Below, piece by piece: positions 24,162 to 35,042 of a DNA stretch of 64,000 nucleotides (position 1 is its first letter; each line of letters starts with the position of its first letter). Under the pieces are notes generated by a model that was not told the origin of the DNA, searched no databases, and worked only from the letters and a program-made list of their open reading frames with translations. This DNA comes from Vigna angularis. Lineage: Eukaryota; Streptophyta; Magnoliopsida; Fabales; Fabaceae. A program made the translations under genes and the position numbers. The DNA is taken from the NCBI RefSeq assembly GCF_016808095.1, contig NC_068973.1, forward strand, positions 20,193,501 to 20,257,500, written 5' to 3'.

Positions 24162-24458
24162 TTAATTGAATAATCTCCCTTGGTAGTCATGATAAATTTT
24201 CATCGATGACTTGACATTTTTTGTTTCCATTGTTATATTTTCTAGCCATGAGTTTGAGGGTTCAAACCAAGCCATAGAAAAACTTCTAGATAGGGCATCA
24301 ACAAGTATATTTTCCTTACATGGGGAGTATTGAATTGTGAAGTCATACCCTAGGAATTTGGGTAACCATTGTTGTTGATCCGGTGTTTGAAGGGTTTGAT
24401 TGAGAAGCTCTTTCAGTAATTTCTTATCAGTCTTAATAATGAACTTGTAGCCCAACAA
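24162..24458 (-). CDS. Chromovirus C RNase H domain fragment
   Basis: Open for 98 codons: YKFIIKTDKKLLKELLNQTL QTPDQQQWLPKFLGYDFTIQ, then KENILVDALSRSF. The TDKKLLKELL..QTPDQQ..L..YDFTIQY..G/KEN..DALSR pattern is the Ty3/gypsy RNase H core. It is part of the polyprotein, not an independent gene; the Met is internal. Confident for the domain, not for expression. Confidence 0.85.
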   Translation of the reverse strand: MLGYKFIIKTDKKLLKELLNQTLQTPDQQQWLPKFLGYDFTIQYSPCKENILVDALSRSFSMAWFEPSNSWLENITMETKNVKSSMKIYHDYQGRLFN

Positions 24459-25542
24459 GTAATGTCTGAAATTGGATAAATCTTATGTTATAGCATAGAA
24501 CTCTCTACACATGCAGATTGTTTCTACATCCTCATGGATGGCTCTTCGAGAAGTAAGCAATAAGATGTCTATTTTGGCTTAAAACAGCTCCTAAGCCTGA
24601 ATCTGAAGCATCTATTTCCTACATAAATGGTTTAGTAAAATTAGGAATAACTAGCATAGAGGAAAAAGTAAAGGCTGACTTTAATTCTTCAAAACCTTTT
24701 TTTTGCTGATGTTGACCATTTAAAAGAATCTTTCTTGAGTAAATCTATGAGGGGTGCAACAATATGAACATATCCTTTCACAAAGTGTTTATAATACCCT
24801 GTTAAACCTAAGAATCATGTTAGCTATTTTAAGTTTGTGGGTTTAGGCCATTTGTTCAATGCTTAAAGTTTCTCAATGTCAATTATGACTCAATCGCCTG
24901 TCAATGTGTGGCCTAAATAACCAATCTACTATACTCCGAAAGTACACTTGGAGAATTTAGAAGAGTTGTTGTTTGAGAATACTCAATACTATCTCTAGAT
25001 GTTGAAGGTGATCCTTTCAATTAGTGTTCTAGACTAAGATGTAAAAAAAAAATTAACACAAACTTCCTTAAGAAACCCTTGAAAATTTGATTTGTTAAGC
25101 TTTGAAAGCTTACTGGTTGGACAACCCAAATGGCATTACTAACCATTCCTACAAGCCTTGATGTGTTCTAAAAGCCATTTTATGTTTATCCTTCAGATTT
25201 AACAGGATTTGATGATACTTTGATCTTAAACAATTTTGAGAAGTAACATGTTCCATACAACTCATTAATCTAGGAATAGGGAAACTATCTTTGATAATGA
25301 TGACATTTAGAGCTCTATAATCAACACATACTCTTCTACTTCCATATTTTTTCTTGACCAATATAATTGGAGAAGAGAATGAGTTGGTATTAGGTTGTAT
25401 GATTCCTTCTTTTGACATGTTGTATACTAGTCTCTAAATTTCCTTTTTCTAGTTGTGCGGATATCTATATAGCTTCACTTTAACTAGGTTTGACCCTTCT
25501 AACAAAGGGATTGAGTGGACATGAGTTCTGGAAGGCAATAAC
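24459..25542 (-). pseudogene. Chromovirus C reverse transcriptase
   Basis: From 25542 the minus strand reads LPSRTHVHSIPLLEGSNLVK, YRYPHN, stops, then MSKEGIIQPNTNSFSSPIIL VKKKYGSRRVCVDYRALN (the first RT Asp is in CVDYR), IPRLMS, HQILLNLKDKHKMAFRTHQG. Degenerate continuation: EWLVMPFGLSN..FKALTNQIFKGFLRKFVLIFF at about 25040-25145, and the connection [26 protein letters not shown] at about 24680-24810. The paired catalytic aspartates normally after FVLVFF are gone: the site is an oligo-A/T run at 25041-25052. The upstream half of this frame continues at 50241 on the far side of D. Confidence 0.85.
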
Positions 25543-25852
25543 TGATAATGCTAATGTTTACCATTACCTAAGCATCATTTTAGTAGCAAAATAAACTTTT
25601 TTCTAGCTTGAAACTTGCTTAATCCTACTCTTTATCTTATGTTTATAAATAAGTGTATTTTAGGCTACACTGATGTAATATCATCACTAATCCCTCTATT
25701 TTGTAGCTAATACTGTGTTTGGAAGAACCTCCACCAAAAGTATACATCTGAACCAACCATAGAAGCAAGCAGATCTGCACAAAATGGGAGAAAGAATGAA
25801 TGGAAGATTGTTGAATCAAGCTCGGGCCCCCCTCACTTAGGGGCGTTGGAGC
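25543..25852 (+). repeat. 5' LTR of D, first part
   Basis: Aligns with 47271-47580 of the 3' LTR (agcat(c/t)attttagtagcaaaat, cttgaaacttgcttaatcct, cacaaaatgggagaaagaat). It is broken at 25853 by element A and resumes near 39651. About 100 bp of LTR corresponding to 47581-47685 is missing at the resumption point. Confidence 0.85.
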
Positions 25853-27156
25853 TGATAACAGTTGGAAAACTGTTATTTTTATACTTAAATTTGACCTTAA
25901 AGACAACCTTTATAACTTAGAAACTAGCTTGGAATCATATTTTTATTGAAGTTTTGGAAATAAGAGAGTTGGACAGGTTTTATGCTTGATTTCCTTGTTT
26001 TTGTAGGCTTTTGAGATGAATTGAGTGAAAGAAGTGAAGGAGCTAGGAGTTGAATTCAGAAAAGGAAGAAAAAGTGCATAAAAGGAAGAAGCCTCAAGTA
26101 TCGCTCAACGCCATTTATTGTTGAGCGACACTTTGAAGACTCGTAGTCACCGCTGAGGGGCAAAACTACAGCTTGGGGGCAGAATAACAGTCACGTGCTT
26201 ACCGCTGAGTGGTATTTACCGTTGAGCAGAATTCTTATGGGCTTGGGCTTACTTTTCTGTAATTTTTAGAATACTATATAAGGTTTTAGTTGACCTAGGT
26301 CATGTATCTTTGGCTGGGACGAAACAGAAACACACTCTTTCACCCCCTGGAGGAGGATTTTGGATGCTACAGCTCCTTTCTCACCTTTCTAGGGTTTTAT
26401 CTTTCACTCTTTCATTGTACTTCATCTAGTTTCACCATGAATATGGTGAACTAAACCTTTATTGTTGTTGGGAAATCAATGTAATCCTTTGAAACTCTCA
26501 TGTATTGAATTTCTTCTTCAAGATCTTTTTAAGATACATGCTTTCTTTCATTAATTGTTAGGGTTTTTCCTCTTTGCTCAAAGCATGCATTGTTTAACTC
26601 ATTCGATGTCATGATTATTGATTTTGTTAATATGGACACATATGGGGAAATCTAGATATGAGGAATCTCTCCCAACAGTAGAATAAACCTAGACATAAGA
26701 GTATGATGATTGGTTGCCTTTAAGCTTCTGTGCTATGTAATGCATGAGTAATTGCTAGGGAGACAAGACATTGTAAACTAGTGATTATGATTAGGCTTTC
26801 TTCGCCGAGACATCGGGTTTAAGGTAATTTAGAAAGTGGCATTAACAATTAATGAAGAAAGATGAATTCTTGATTACATGAGAATGGATAGGATGAAATA
26901 TATAATTCCCAACAACATATTCATTCATATATTCCAAACCACGTGTTCTGTTTCTTCTTGCCCATTGATCAATACATGCATTCATATTTACTTTTCAGTA
27001 TTTTGCATTTAAAACTTACAAGAATTGGTTCTCCAAGTCTTAGATAATCAATAAATCACATAATTGTCTAGGCCATGAGTTCTTTGGGAGAACGATACTT
27101 GGTCTTACCAGTTTTATTACTTGATAAGATTCGGTTACACTTGTCGAGGGTAAACA
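25853..27156 (+). repeat. 5' LTR of element A
   Basis: 1304 bp with TG...CA ends. It begins TGATAACAGTTGGAAAACTG, itself a short hairpin, and ends ACTTGTCGAGGGTAAACA. Contains the GC-rich palindrome cluster (26100-26225), a TATA box (26274-26283), and the conserved block around 26570-26830 (gcatgcattgtttaactcat, cgccgagacatcgggttt). Only the 5' copy survives. Confidence 0.88.
26100..26290 (+). promoter_or_regulatory. Probable LTR promoter of A: palindrome cluster plus TATA box
   Basis: CTATATAAGG (26274-26283) is a good plant TATA box. Upstream lie degenerate copies of the CCGCTGAGCGGTA palindrome (cgctcaacgcc, ttgttgagcgac, accgctgagggg, accgctgagtggta, accgttgagcag). The same arrangement, palindromes about 50-170 bp upstream of an (A)CTATATAA-like box, recurs in B, F and G on the other strand. 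Position in the LTR supports a promoter; transcription start is inferred, not seen. Confidence 0.6.
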
Positions 27157-27162
27157 AGCTTT

Positions 27163-27180
27163 TGGCGCCGTTGCCGGGGA
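27163..27180 (+). promoter_or_regulatory. Primer-binding site of element A
   Basis: TGGCGCCGTTGCCGGGGA begins six bases after the LTR end. It is the consensus tRNA-Asp-type PBS of Athila-like elements and is intact. Confidence 0.85.
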
Positions 27181-27400
27181 CTCGTGGTTTAACTAGTCTA
27201 TTTGTGTGATTTTTGATTAACTTTGACTTGATTTGTATTTTTTTATATTTTTCATTTATCTTTTCATCTTTGTATTTGTAAGTTATCTTTTTGTTTTTTG
27301 ATTTTATTTGGTCTATCTTTTCTATCTTTCTATCTTCTATTTTTTTTATTTGTCTTCTCTATCTTTTTATGCTAACAATTGTTTCTAGGAACTTGTCTTT

Positions 27401-28565
27401 TTGTGTATGCAGGAAGCAATTCGGACAAGAAGCAAGACAAATTCAGAACCTCTTTTTGAAGGCTTGGACGAGAGTAGACGGAGGAGAAGAATCCATACAT
27501 CTAGAGAACTATTCCCTCCTCCAGAAACACTTTTACAACCTTCACCACAAAGGTCTAACCAAAGCATTGAAAATATGGCAGAGGAGAATAATGGTAGACG
27601 CACTCTTGCAGATTACACCACTGTGGTTGGCCCTCAACATTTTAACAGTATAGCAAGGCCGAGGGTCAATGCTGCAAACATGGAGGTGAAACCGGCATTG
27701 ATACAGTTGGTCAAGAGCAACCAATTTACTGGGCTATCGCATGAAAGTCCATATGAACATCTCACTACCTTCAATGAAATTTGCAACACTTTGAAGATTA
27801 ATGGGGTGCCAGATGAAGAAATCAAGCTTAGTTTGTTTCCTTTCTCATTGGGAGGCAATGCTAAGCTATGGTTGAACTCTTTTCCAGAGGATAGTTTCAC
27901 TGAGTGGGAAGCTGTGGTTGCAAAGTTTTTAAACAAGTACTTCCCACAATCTGAAGTCAACAAAGGGAAGCAAGAGATATCTCAGACAAGGCATGAAGGA
28001 GACATTAGGTCAAGCATGGGATCGGTATAAAAGTTTGTTGAGAAAGACTCTCACGCATGGCTTTGATGAAGCAGCAGTAGTCCTACTTTTCCTTGGAGGT
28101 CTTGGTTCACAAACCAAGTTGATGTTAGATGCCTCAGTTGGAGGTAATATTAAATGGAAGACTCCAGAGGAAGCAACCGAGTTGATAGAGAATATGGCTA
28201 CTAATGACAATGAGTTGCACAGTGAAAGAGGAACTCCAATTCAACAGAAAGGGGTTCTACAATTGCAATCCAGTGATGCCTTGCTCGCTCAGAATAAAAT
28301 CATAACTCAACAGTTGGAGAATTTAACAAAGACACTTGCACATTTGCCAAAGAAGCTAAAGGGAGTTGCACAGGTTCAACAGATGTGTGAATTATGTGGT
28401 GGTGACCATATCAATGGTCAATACGCTTTTCTAGTGGAGGCTTTGGAAGATGTAAAATTCATGGCCAATCAATTTCCATACCGCCAAGGTAATTACAACC
28501 AAGGGTGGAAACCTCACCCAAGCATGGGTCAAGGTGGGCAATCAGGGCAATTCAATAGGCCATAG
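27401..28565 (+). pseudogene. Athila-type gag of element A (one frameshift)
   Basis: 27401-28030 is open: basic N-terminus (RRRRRIHTSRELFPP), then the Retrotrans_gag domain with LVKSNQFTGLSHESPYEHLT, EICNTLKINGVPDEEIKLSL FPFSLGGNAKLWLNSFPEDS, KYFPQSEVNKGKQEI. A small deletion near 27975 shifts the frame, and gag resumes at 27993-28565 (MKETLGQAWDRYKSLLRKTL, GFDEAAVVLLFLGGLGSQTK, LENLTKTLAHLPKKL, a MCELCGGDHINGQ zinc-knuckle-like motif). It ends in a glutamine/glycine-rich tail with a stop. Gag packages element RNA into particles. The first Met, at 27401, is 220 bp past the PBS. Confidence 0.85.
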
Positions 28566-29833
28566 CAGCAACCATCATTATGGCAACAAGTGTCTATACT
28601 TAATGAAAGATCAACAAAGTTGGAAGAAACTCTTCAACAATTTATGTAGGTAACTATTTCGAACCACAAGAGCACTGAAGCGGCCATTAGAAACTTGGAG
28701 ATGCAAGTAGGTCAAATAGCTAAGAAGTTGGAAGATATGCCTGATAAGAATATTGGGGCTAATATTGAGGTTAAACCTAAGGAAGAGTGTAAAGTTGTAG
28801 TAAGTGTGAATGTTGAAAAAGTTGAGTTAGAGAGAAAAGAAGAGAGAAAAGGAGAGGATGAAAGAAAAGAGAAAGAAGAAAAGAGAGAAGAGAAAAAATT
28901 CTCCCTTATCCAAAAGATTATGAGAGAATAGAGAAAGAGAGACAATATGGGCATTGTAAACATATCTTCAATCAAATGGATGTTGATCTACTTGTGAATG
29001 AAGCATGGCAACAATTTTCAGCTCAGGTAAATCATATGAATCAAATCTCCAAAAGAAAAAGATATAAAGATGAGGAGATTAATGAATGCAAAGCTGTTAA
29101 GAAGAGATCACTTCCTCCAAAATTAAAAGATCCATGAAGTTTTACCATTCCTTGCGTCATAGGGAAGGAAAAGATAAGGAAAGCCCTACTTGATTTAGGG
29201 TGAAGTGTCAATTTGATGGCTTTATCTATACTTAAGCGAATTGGGAATCTTGAAGTCAAGCCAATAGAGATGACTTTGCTAATAGCGGATGGATCTTCAA
29301 AGAAGCCTTATGGTGTAGTGGAAGATGTTATGGTTTGTGTAAGCAAACTACAATTCTTGGTGGACTTTGTGGTGATGGAGATGACGTCCAAGTTCATCAT
29401 TGATGTAGATGACGGAATGATAGTGCTTCAAGATCAAGAAGAAAGGGTATTCATTGATGTCTTCAAAGAAGAGCAGCAGGTGCAAAAGGAAGAGACTAGT
29501 CATAAAGCTACATGTCAAGATGTACCCATGACTAGTTTTAAAGATGCAAAATCGGACTTCACAGATAAAAATTGTTTCTTGTCATAGGTTAGGGAAGAAG
29601 AAAAAGATGGCAAAGGAAGGACGGTTCATGATGACTTGATGCAAGCACAACCCAAACTTCGTAAACATGTAAGATTCAAGAAAAAGTTGTGGGTTGTGAA
29701 AGACTATAAAGAGAATGGAGTGATAGAGATAGAATCTCCATATTCGAGAAGAGTCAAAGAGGTGAATCGGAAGCAGTTGATGAGTTGGTGTGATAATAGA
29801 AAGATGAACACCAACATGGAAGATGGAACTTAA
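28566..29833 (+). pseudogene. Athila-type linker and aspartic protease of element A
   Basis: 28695-28931 is a highly charged linker (KVELERKEERKGEDERKEKE). The protease follows at about 29130: FTIPCVIGKEKIRKALLDLG then a stop exactly after the active-site DLG, then SVNLMALSILKRIGNLEVKP, ADGSSKKPYGVVEDVMVC, FLVDFVVMEM. About 15 residues before FIIDVDDGMIV are deleted compared with B. The last part (29636-29833) ends KHVRFKKKLWVVKDYKENGV IEIESPYSRRVKEVNRKQL. Stops at the active site and elsewhere show it is inactive. This C-terminal IESPYSRR..NRKQL block is also in B. Confidence 0.82.
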
Positions 29834-29839
29834 ACTTTA

Positions 29840-29893
29840 CTGGGTCAAGCTAGTGACGTTAAAAGAGCGCCTGCTGGGAGGCATCCCAGTGAT
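29840..29893 (+). ncRNA. Post-protease hairpin motif, A copy 1
   Basis: tgggtcaagctagtgacgtt, aaaagagcgc, then CTGGG-AGGCAT-CCCAG (29874-29889), a 5 bp stem with a 6-base loop. Starts 9 bp after the protease stop. The same motif recurs at 30013, in B (twice) and in D. I infer a structured RNA element; its function is unknown to me. Confidence 0.5.
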
Positions 29894-30968
29894 TCAGAAA
29901 CATTGATCTCTTTAGTTTTTATTTTTTGGTTAATGTAATTTTATAAACTTTTGACATTTTTGTATGTTGACACTGTTGGTTATAGCATCTACTGATGGGT
30001 GTTAATGGATTTTTGGGTCAGGCTCGTGACGTTAAACAAGCGCTACTTGGGAGGCAACCCAATTGATTTACTTCATTTTGTTTGTTTATTTTGATTCTGC
30101 TTTAGTTGCATGATAGGGATTAAATGTTTGAGTGATGGGAGAACTTAAATGCTTGGAGTGAGTAAGAGGCATGAGTATAAGGCACCTAGGGTGAGCTAGG
30201 AAGAAGGAGAAGAAGTCACACAGATGCCTCTCAGCGGTAATTTCCGCTGAGCGGTAATACTGCAGACTTGGGATTTTACTATTTGGTGCATTTGGGGAGT
30301 AGGGCCCATTAGGGTATTTTTATATCCTCGGGTGCGGTTTTGCTTCTATTTTCATATCTACCTCTACACACTCTCAAGCATTTTTCTAAGAGTTCTCTCC
30401 ATCTTTACCTCTTCCCCTTTACAAAATCTCTCTTTCACTCACTTTCTCAATAGGGTTCCATTCAAGTTTGGGGTTTAGTGAGAGCACTTCAATTGGGGGC
30501 TAATTTCTTCAAATTCCTAAAGAATTTTCATTCATCTAGCATCTCCACCCAAGTAAGTTCAAGCAATTTTAATTCTAGGGTTCTTGAAAGCATGGATTGA
30601 TATGAACTTAGTAGTTTAAGCATGATTCTTTAGGGATTTTTATTTTTATGCATGATTTGATGAATTAATTGATGTTTGAACCGATTAAAATGCTTGATTT
30701 GGGTCTGGAACTACGAAGATTGCAGGTGGGTGGAGAATAAGACTTTCAAAATGAGATTTTGAAAAATCTGTAGAATCGCCGCTCAGCAGAAATTTCCCCT
30801 GAGCGCAATTCTGACAGAGTTGTTTTTTTTGCTTCCTTGCTTGCTGGTTGGATGTGCAGGTTGCGCTGAGGGGCTTTGTTTGCCCTCAGCGGTGGTTGGC
30901 ATGGTTTTGGGGTGTTGTTTGTGGTTTACTAACGATTAACATCATCATGTCTTTTGGTTTTATGAATT
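29894..30968. other. Non-coding spacer of A between protease and 3' ORF
   Basis: Contains the second hairpin motif (30013-30066) with stem TTGGG-AGGCAA-CCCAA (30047-30062), two short 'ctactgatgggtgttaatgg' style sentences (about 29990) matched by acatccatcagtagatg repeats in B, two palindrome patches (30230-30260 and 30778-30900, cctcagcggt, ccgctgagcgg), and a pyrimidine-rich stretch (30350-30450). No coding frame was found. RT, RNase H and integrase, which a full element would have around here, are absent. Confidence 0.6.
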
Positions 30969-31769
30969 GTGTTTGATGTAGGGATGGTCTCCTCTTCAAG
31001 CAAGAGATTCAAGACTACTGCTTTCAAGAGGAAGGATAGGGAACCAGAACACACCCATTCTAGCAAGTTCCTTTCTCGCAAGCATGCGAAGCACTTCAAG
31101 ATTGCCCAAGATAGGAGGCTCCTAATGGAAAGGAAAGTTGGACTGATTCCTAATTTTGCTCCATAGTTTGGAGAGCAATTGGTGAGCAGGAATTGGAGGA
31201 GATTAGCTACATACCCTGCACCAGCTAACAGTGGTAAAAGAATTTTACACCAACGCAAGGAGGTTGGGTAATCATCCTGATGAAGATTACTTGAGCTATG
31301 TTAGAGGCCACGCCATTCGGTATGATCATGACTCTATCAACAGATTTTTAGATACTGAATGGGTTGGTGAGCAGTGTCAGTTCGCTCTCTACATGGAGGA
31401 AGGAACTGATTTTGATGATGTGGAGAGTGTTCTATGTGTACCTCGAGGACATTTCCAAAGGAACAGAAATGGTGTAGTGGTGAACATTAGGAGGACTGAC
31501 TTAACTCCTCTAGCAAAGTATTGGATGACATTCTCTCATGCCAATATTCAGCCATGCTCCCATATTTCAGACATCACTGTTAGTAGGGCATTTCTTCTAT
31601 GTTGTGTAATCAGAGATATGAGCATTAACATTGGTCAGGTGATAGCCAATGATATACAGGTGTGTGCCAACACTATGAACAGCAAGACACCTTTGGGACA
31701 TCCCTCCTTGATTACGCACCTGTGTGAGGTAGCTGGGGTGAATACTTCTGCCCCACCGTTGGAGAGGCC
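30969..31769 (+). pseudogene. Retroelement 3' ORF of A ('putative plant transposon protein' type), 5' part
   Basis: 30969-31166 encodes a basic N-terminus (SSSSKRFKTTAFKRKDREPE). After a frameshift near 31225, 31231-31769 encodes VKEFYTNARRLG, SYVRGHAIRYDHDSINRFLD, LTPLAKYWMTFSHANIQPCS, VSRAFLLCCVIRDMSINIGQ VIANDIQ, HPSLITHLCEVAGV. This resembles the plant-specific domain often found as an extra ORF in Ty3/gypsy elements and in orphan host copies; its role is unknown. B interrupts it after the codons for PLERP, and the frame resumes at 39492 with SQASTETHEAEPFQMRDMYM. Confidence 0.7.
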
Positions 31770-33537
31770 TGATGACAAATTTATGAACACCGAAAACGGT
31801 GCCACAAACTTATTTTACCCTCGACAAGTGTGACCGAATCGTATCAAGTAATAAACTCGGTAAGACCAAGTATCGTTCTCCCAAAGGACTCACGACCTAG
31901 TTAGTTATTTGATTCGTTGATTATTTAAGACTTGTGAACGATTGATAGTAGGTTTAAATGCAAAAGACAGTAATTAAACATGTATGCATGAATGTGATCA
32001 ATGGAAAAAAGAGTAAAACAAACACGGGATGAATTATATGGATGAGTATGTTGTTGGGGTTATCAATTTCATCTTATCCACTCTCATATACTTTAGGAAT
32101 TCAACAATCTTTTCATCAATGTTAATGCCACTCTCTAAATCACCTTGTCAAGAAGGCCTATCCTTAATTACGAGTTCATACAATTCCTAGCATTCCTAAT
32201 AATTAATTCTGAAGTGCAGGAGCTTAACGGCAACCAATATACTATTGGGAGAAATTCCCCGGATCTAGACTTCCTCGTACGTTCCCATATCGACAAAATC
32301 AATAATCATGACATCGAATGAGTTAAACAATGCATGCTTTGAGCAAAGAGGAAAAACCCTAACTAATGATGAAAGAAAGCATGTATCTCAAATAAGATGT
32401 TTAAACACTAATTCCATATATGAGAGTTTCGCAAGATTACATTGATTCCCCAACAACAATACAAGGTTTAGTTCACCATATTCATGGTGAATCTAGATGA
32501 ACAATAATGAAAGAATGAAAGATAAAACCCTAGAAAGGTAGAGAGGTAGCCTGAGCATCCAAGATTCTTCCTTCAAAGGGGTGGAAAAGAGAGTGTTTGC
32601 TTCGTCCCAAGCAAAGATACAAACCCTAGGAAATCCTAAAGCTTATATACTATTCGTAATAATACAGAAAATTAGGCCCAAGCCCAAAATAGTGCCGCTC
32701 AGCGGTAAAATACCGCTCAACGGTAAGTGCGTGAGTTGGTTTCCTCCCCTCAGCGGCCTTTGCACCCCTCAACGGAGCCAATGTGGGTTTCTGAGTGCCG
32801 CTCAGCGGTAAACTGCCGCTGAGCGGTGGTTGCGGCTTCTCCTTTTGCACTTTTTAATGTCTTTTCTGATTCCATTCCTATCCTTCTTCACTTCTTTCAC
32901 CAAATTCACCTTAAAACCTGCATAAAACACTGAAATCAAGCATAAACCTGTCCAACTCTCTTATTTCTAAAAATATAATCAACAGCATGATTTCAAGCTA
33001 GTTTCTAAGTGTTAAAGGTTGCATTTAGTATCAAATTTAAGCATGAAAATAACAGTTTTTCAACTGTTATCACAACCCCAAACTTAGAACTTTGCTTGTC
33101 CTCAAGCAAACAAAATGTAACTCAATCTTCTACCAATCTGTACAATGGTTCACTCATTCAAAAATCCTCTTTTCAAGATAAATAACAACTTCAATTAAAC
33201 TCATGACAAAGATTTCAATCAAGACATGCACATGCTTTGGGTGTTCACAAAATCACTTAATATCCAGCAAATGCTATTTTTCATGAATGATCAATCAACT
33301 AAGCATTGATGTTCATGTGCTCATAGAATATTTCCTCACTAGGTAAAGTGTTTCACTCAAACACAAGCGTATAAGAGGTAATCACTCATTCACTCTACTA
33401 TCACAATGTTACATGAATTGACTTTGCCTTTCATTTAACCACAATCAAATAAATTCACAAGCATGCATCATCACAAGGACTTTCAATGGCTTATAATGTG
33501 GCTGGGCTAACAAAAAAATTGGTTTTTCTAGATCACA
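31770..33537 (-). repeat. 3' long terminal repeat of B (extended)
   Basis: The LTR core is 31811-33072. The extension 31770-31810 contains a PBS-like relic (accgaaaacggtgcca). The extension 33073-33537 contains the canonical PPT (minus strand aagtttggggttg directly before TGATAACAG) and 3' non-coding sequence. The palindrome cluster is at about 32693-32830. The plus-strand ends are TG (31770-31771) and CA (33536-33537). Confidence 0.8.
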
Positions 33538-35042
33538 AAACCCTTGAGTTAAGAGAATCATATAAACACAATCATTCTTACTTTTCCCAACTTTCCTTTG
33601 CATTGAGCTTTGCTTTTTTTTCTTTTCTTTTCTTTTCTTTCTCTTTTGACATACTTAATTCTTAGCTCTTAGCTCAATGCTTTCAATTTCCCTTTTTATT
33701 TTCCAACAACCCCAAACTTGAACATTTATCAATACCACAGAATATTTTCTACTTAACTCAATGTAAAGCTCTCAACAAGGGTTTTAAATTTATGTTCAAG
33801 GCTAAGGGTTCAAAGGATAGAACACCTAGTGTTCTCTTTTAGTGGCTTATTTCATGCAATTTGGCTAATATAAGGGTTTCCAACAAACGGCCTTGATCAT
33901 ATAATGCAAACAAGCAAATAATCCAATCATAGAAAACCTGGGCAAAGGTATTCATGCTTCCAAAGTAATAACTTCAAATTAATAACTCTGGAGCTCAAAA
34001 CCTCACATAAAAGCTCATTCACAGTTGACATACACATCCTGCTTAATATCACAATCACAATCATAATAACTTGCATTTGTTCACAAAGCTTGTGAACCAC
34101 CTGTATAAGCATGTAATGTACATATCTCAAAATCAATCCATATCAAAGCATCATTCAAGCATTACTTATCAAACATTCACAATTATCAACAAACCATCAT
34201 AACAAATAAAGTTTCCAATTGAGTACATCAAACCCTATTCTAAAAAAAAAAAATAAGACAAATCCTGCTTTAGTGCTTTGAAAAACTCAACCCCCACCAA
34301 TGATGCTCTCTCCCAACCCCAAACTTAGATGAACAACAAGTAAGAAAGTGAGTGGAAAAGAAATTTTCTCAAAAGGGGTGAGGGAAAAGTTGTAGAAAAC
34401 TTTGGAAAAGTATGCAGGAGTGTGTGTGCAGAGAAAAATCTAAAAGGAGAGGCCAAGGCGCAGCTTAGGGTATAAAAATACCCCTAATGGGCTCGGATCC
34501 CGCTGAGGGGCAACCTAACCCCCTTCTGCGACACTACCGCTCAACGGTAGTTTGCCGCTCAGCGGCACTTACGGGAAGTGCCCTCCTTCTCCTTAGCTTA
34601 ACCTAAATGCGTCCTAAACATACCCCTCACTGGCTTCATGCAATAAAATTTTCAGATCACTCATGCACAACCCTATTCTGCAACTAAAGCAGGATCATAA
34701 CAAAAATTATACAGAAATATCAATCAACTGGGTTGCCTCCCAGGTAGCGCTTGTTTAACGTCACGAGCCTGACCCAAAATCCACCAACACCCATCAGTAG
34801 GTGCAAACTTTCTTACCAACACCCATCAGTACGTGTATACAAACATAGTATCCTTCAGTAGATACTTTTCCGACTAACATCCATCAGTAGATGTAAACCC
34901 TGTAACAAACTTATAACAAAAACAACAAAATGTCCAAAAATTCAAAATTACATGACCAAAACCAAAAATTAAAAGTTCTTAAATCATTGGGTTGCCTCCC
35001 AGCAAGCGCTCTTTTAACGTCATTAGCTTGACCCAGTAAAGT
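33538..35042 (-). other. 3' non-coding region of B
   Basis: No gene. On the minus strand it holds, after the protease stop, hairpin motif copies at about 35035-34985 and 34790-34728 (stem CTGGG-AGGCAA-CCCAG, 34743-34728), several 'acatccatcagtagatg' sentence repeats between them (34785-34900), a GC-palindrome patch (34495-34575), an oligo-T/C tract (33605-33645) and AT-rich sequence. This layout matches the corresponding part of A and of D (45992-47270). Confidence 0.65.
34728..34790 (-). ncRNA. Post-protease hairpin motif, B copy 2
   Basis: The minus strand reads gggtcaggctcgtgacgtta, aacaagcgctac, CTGGG-AGGCAA-CCCAG (34743-34728). The stem is perfect. The other B copy (about 35035-34987) is CTGGG-AGGCAA-CCCAA, with the basal pair broken. 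Confidence 0.5.
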
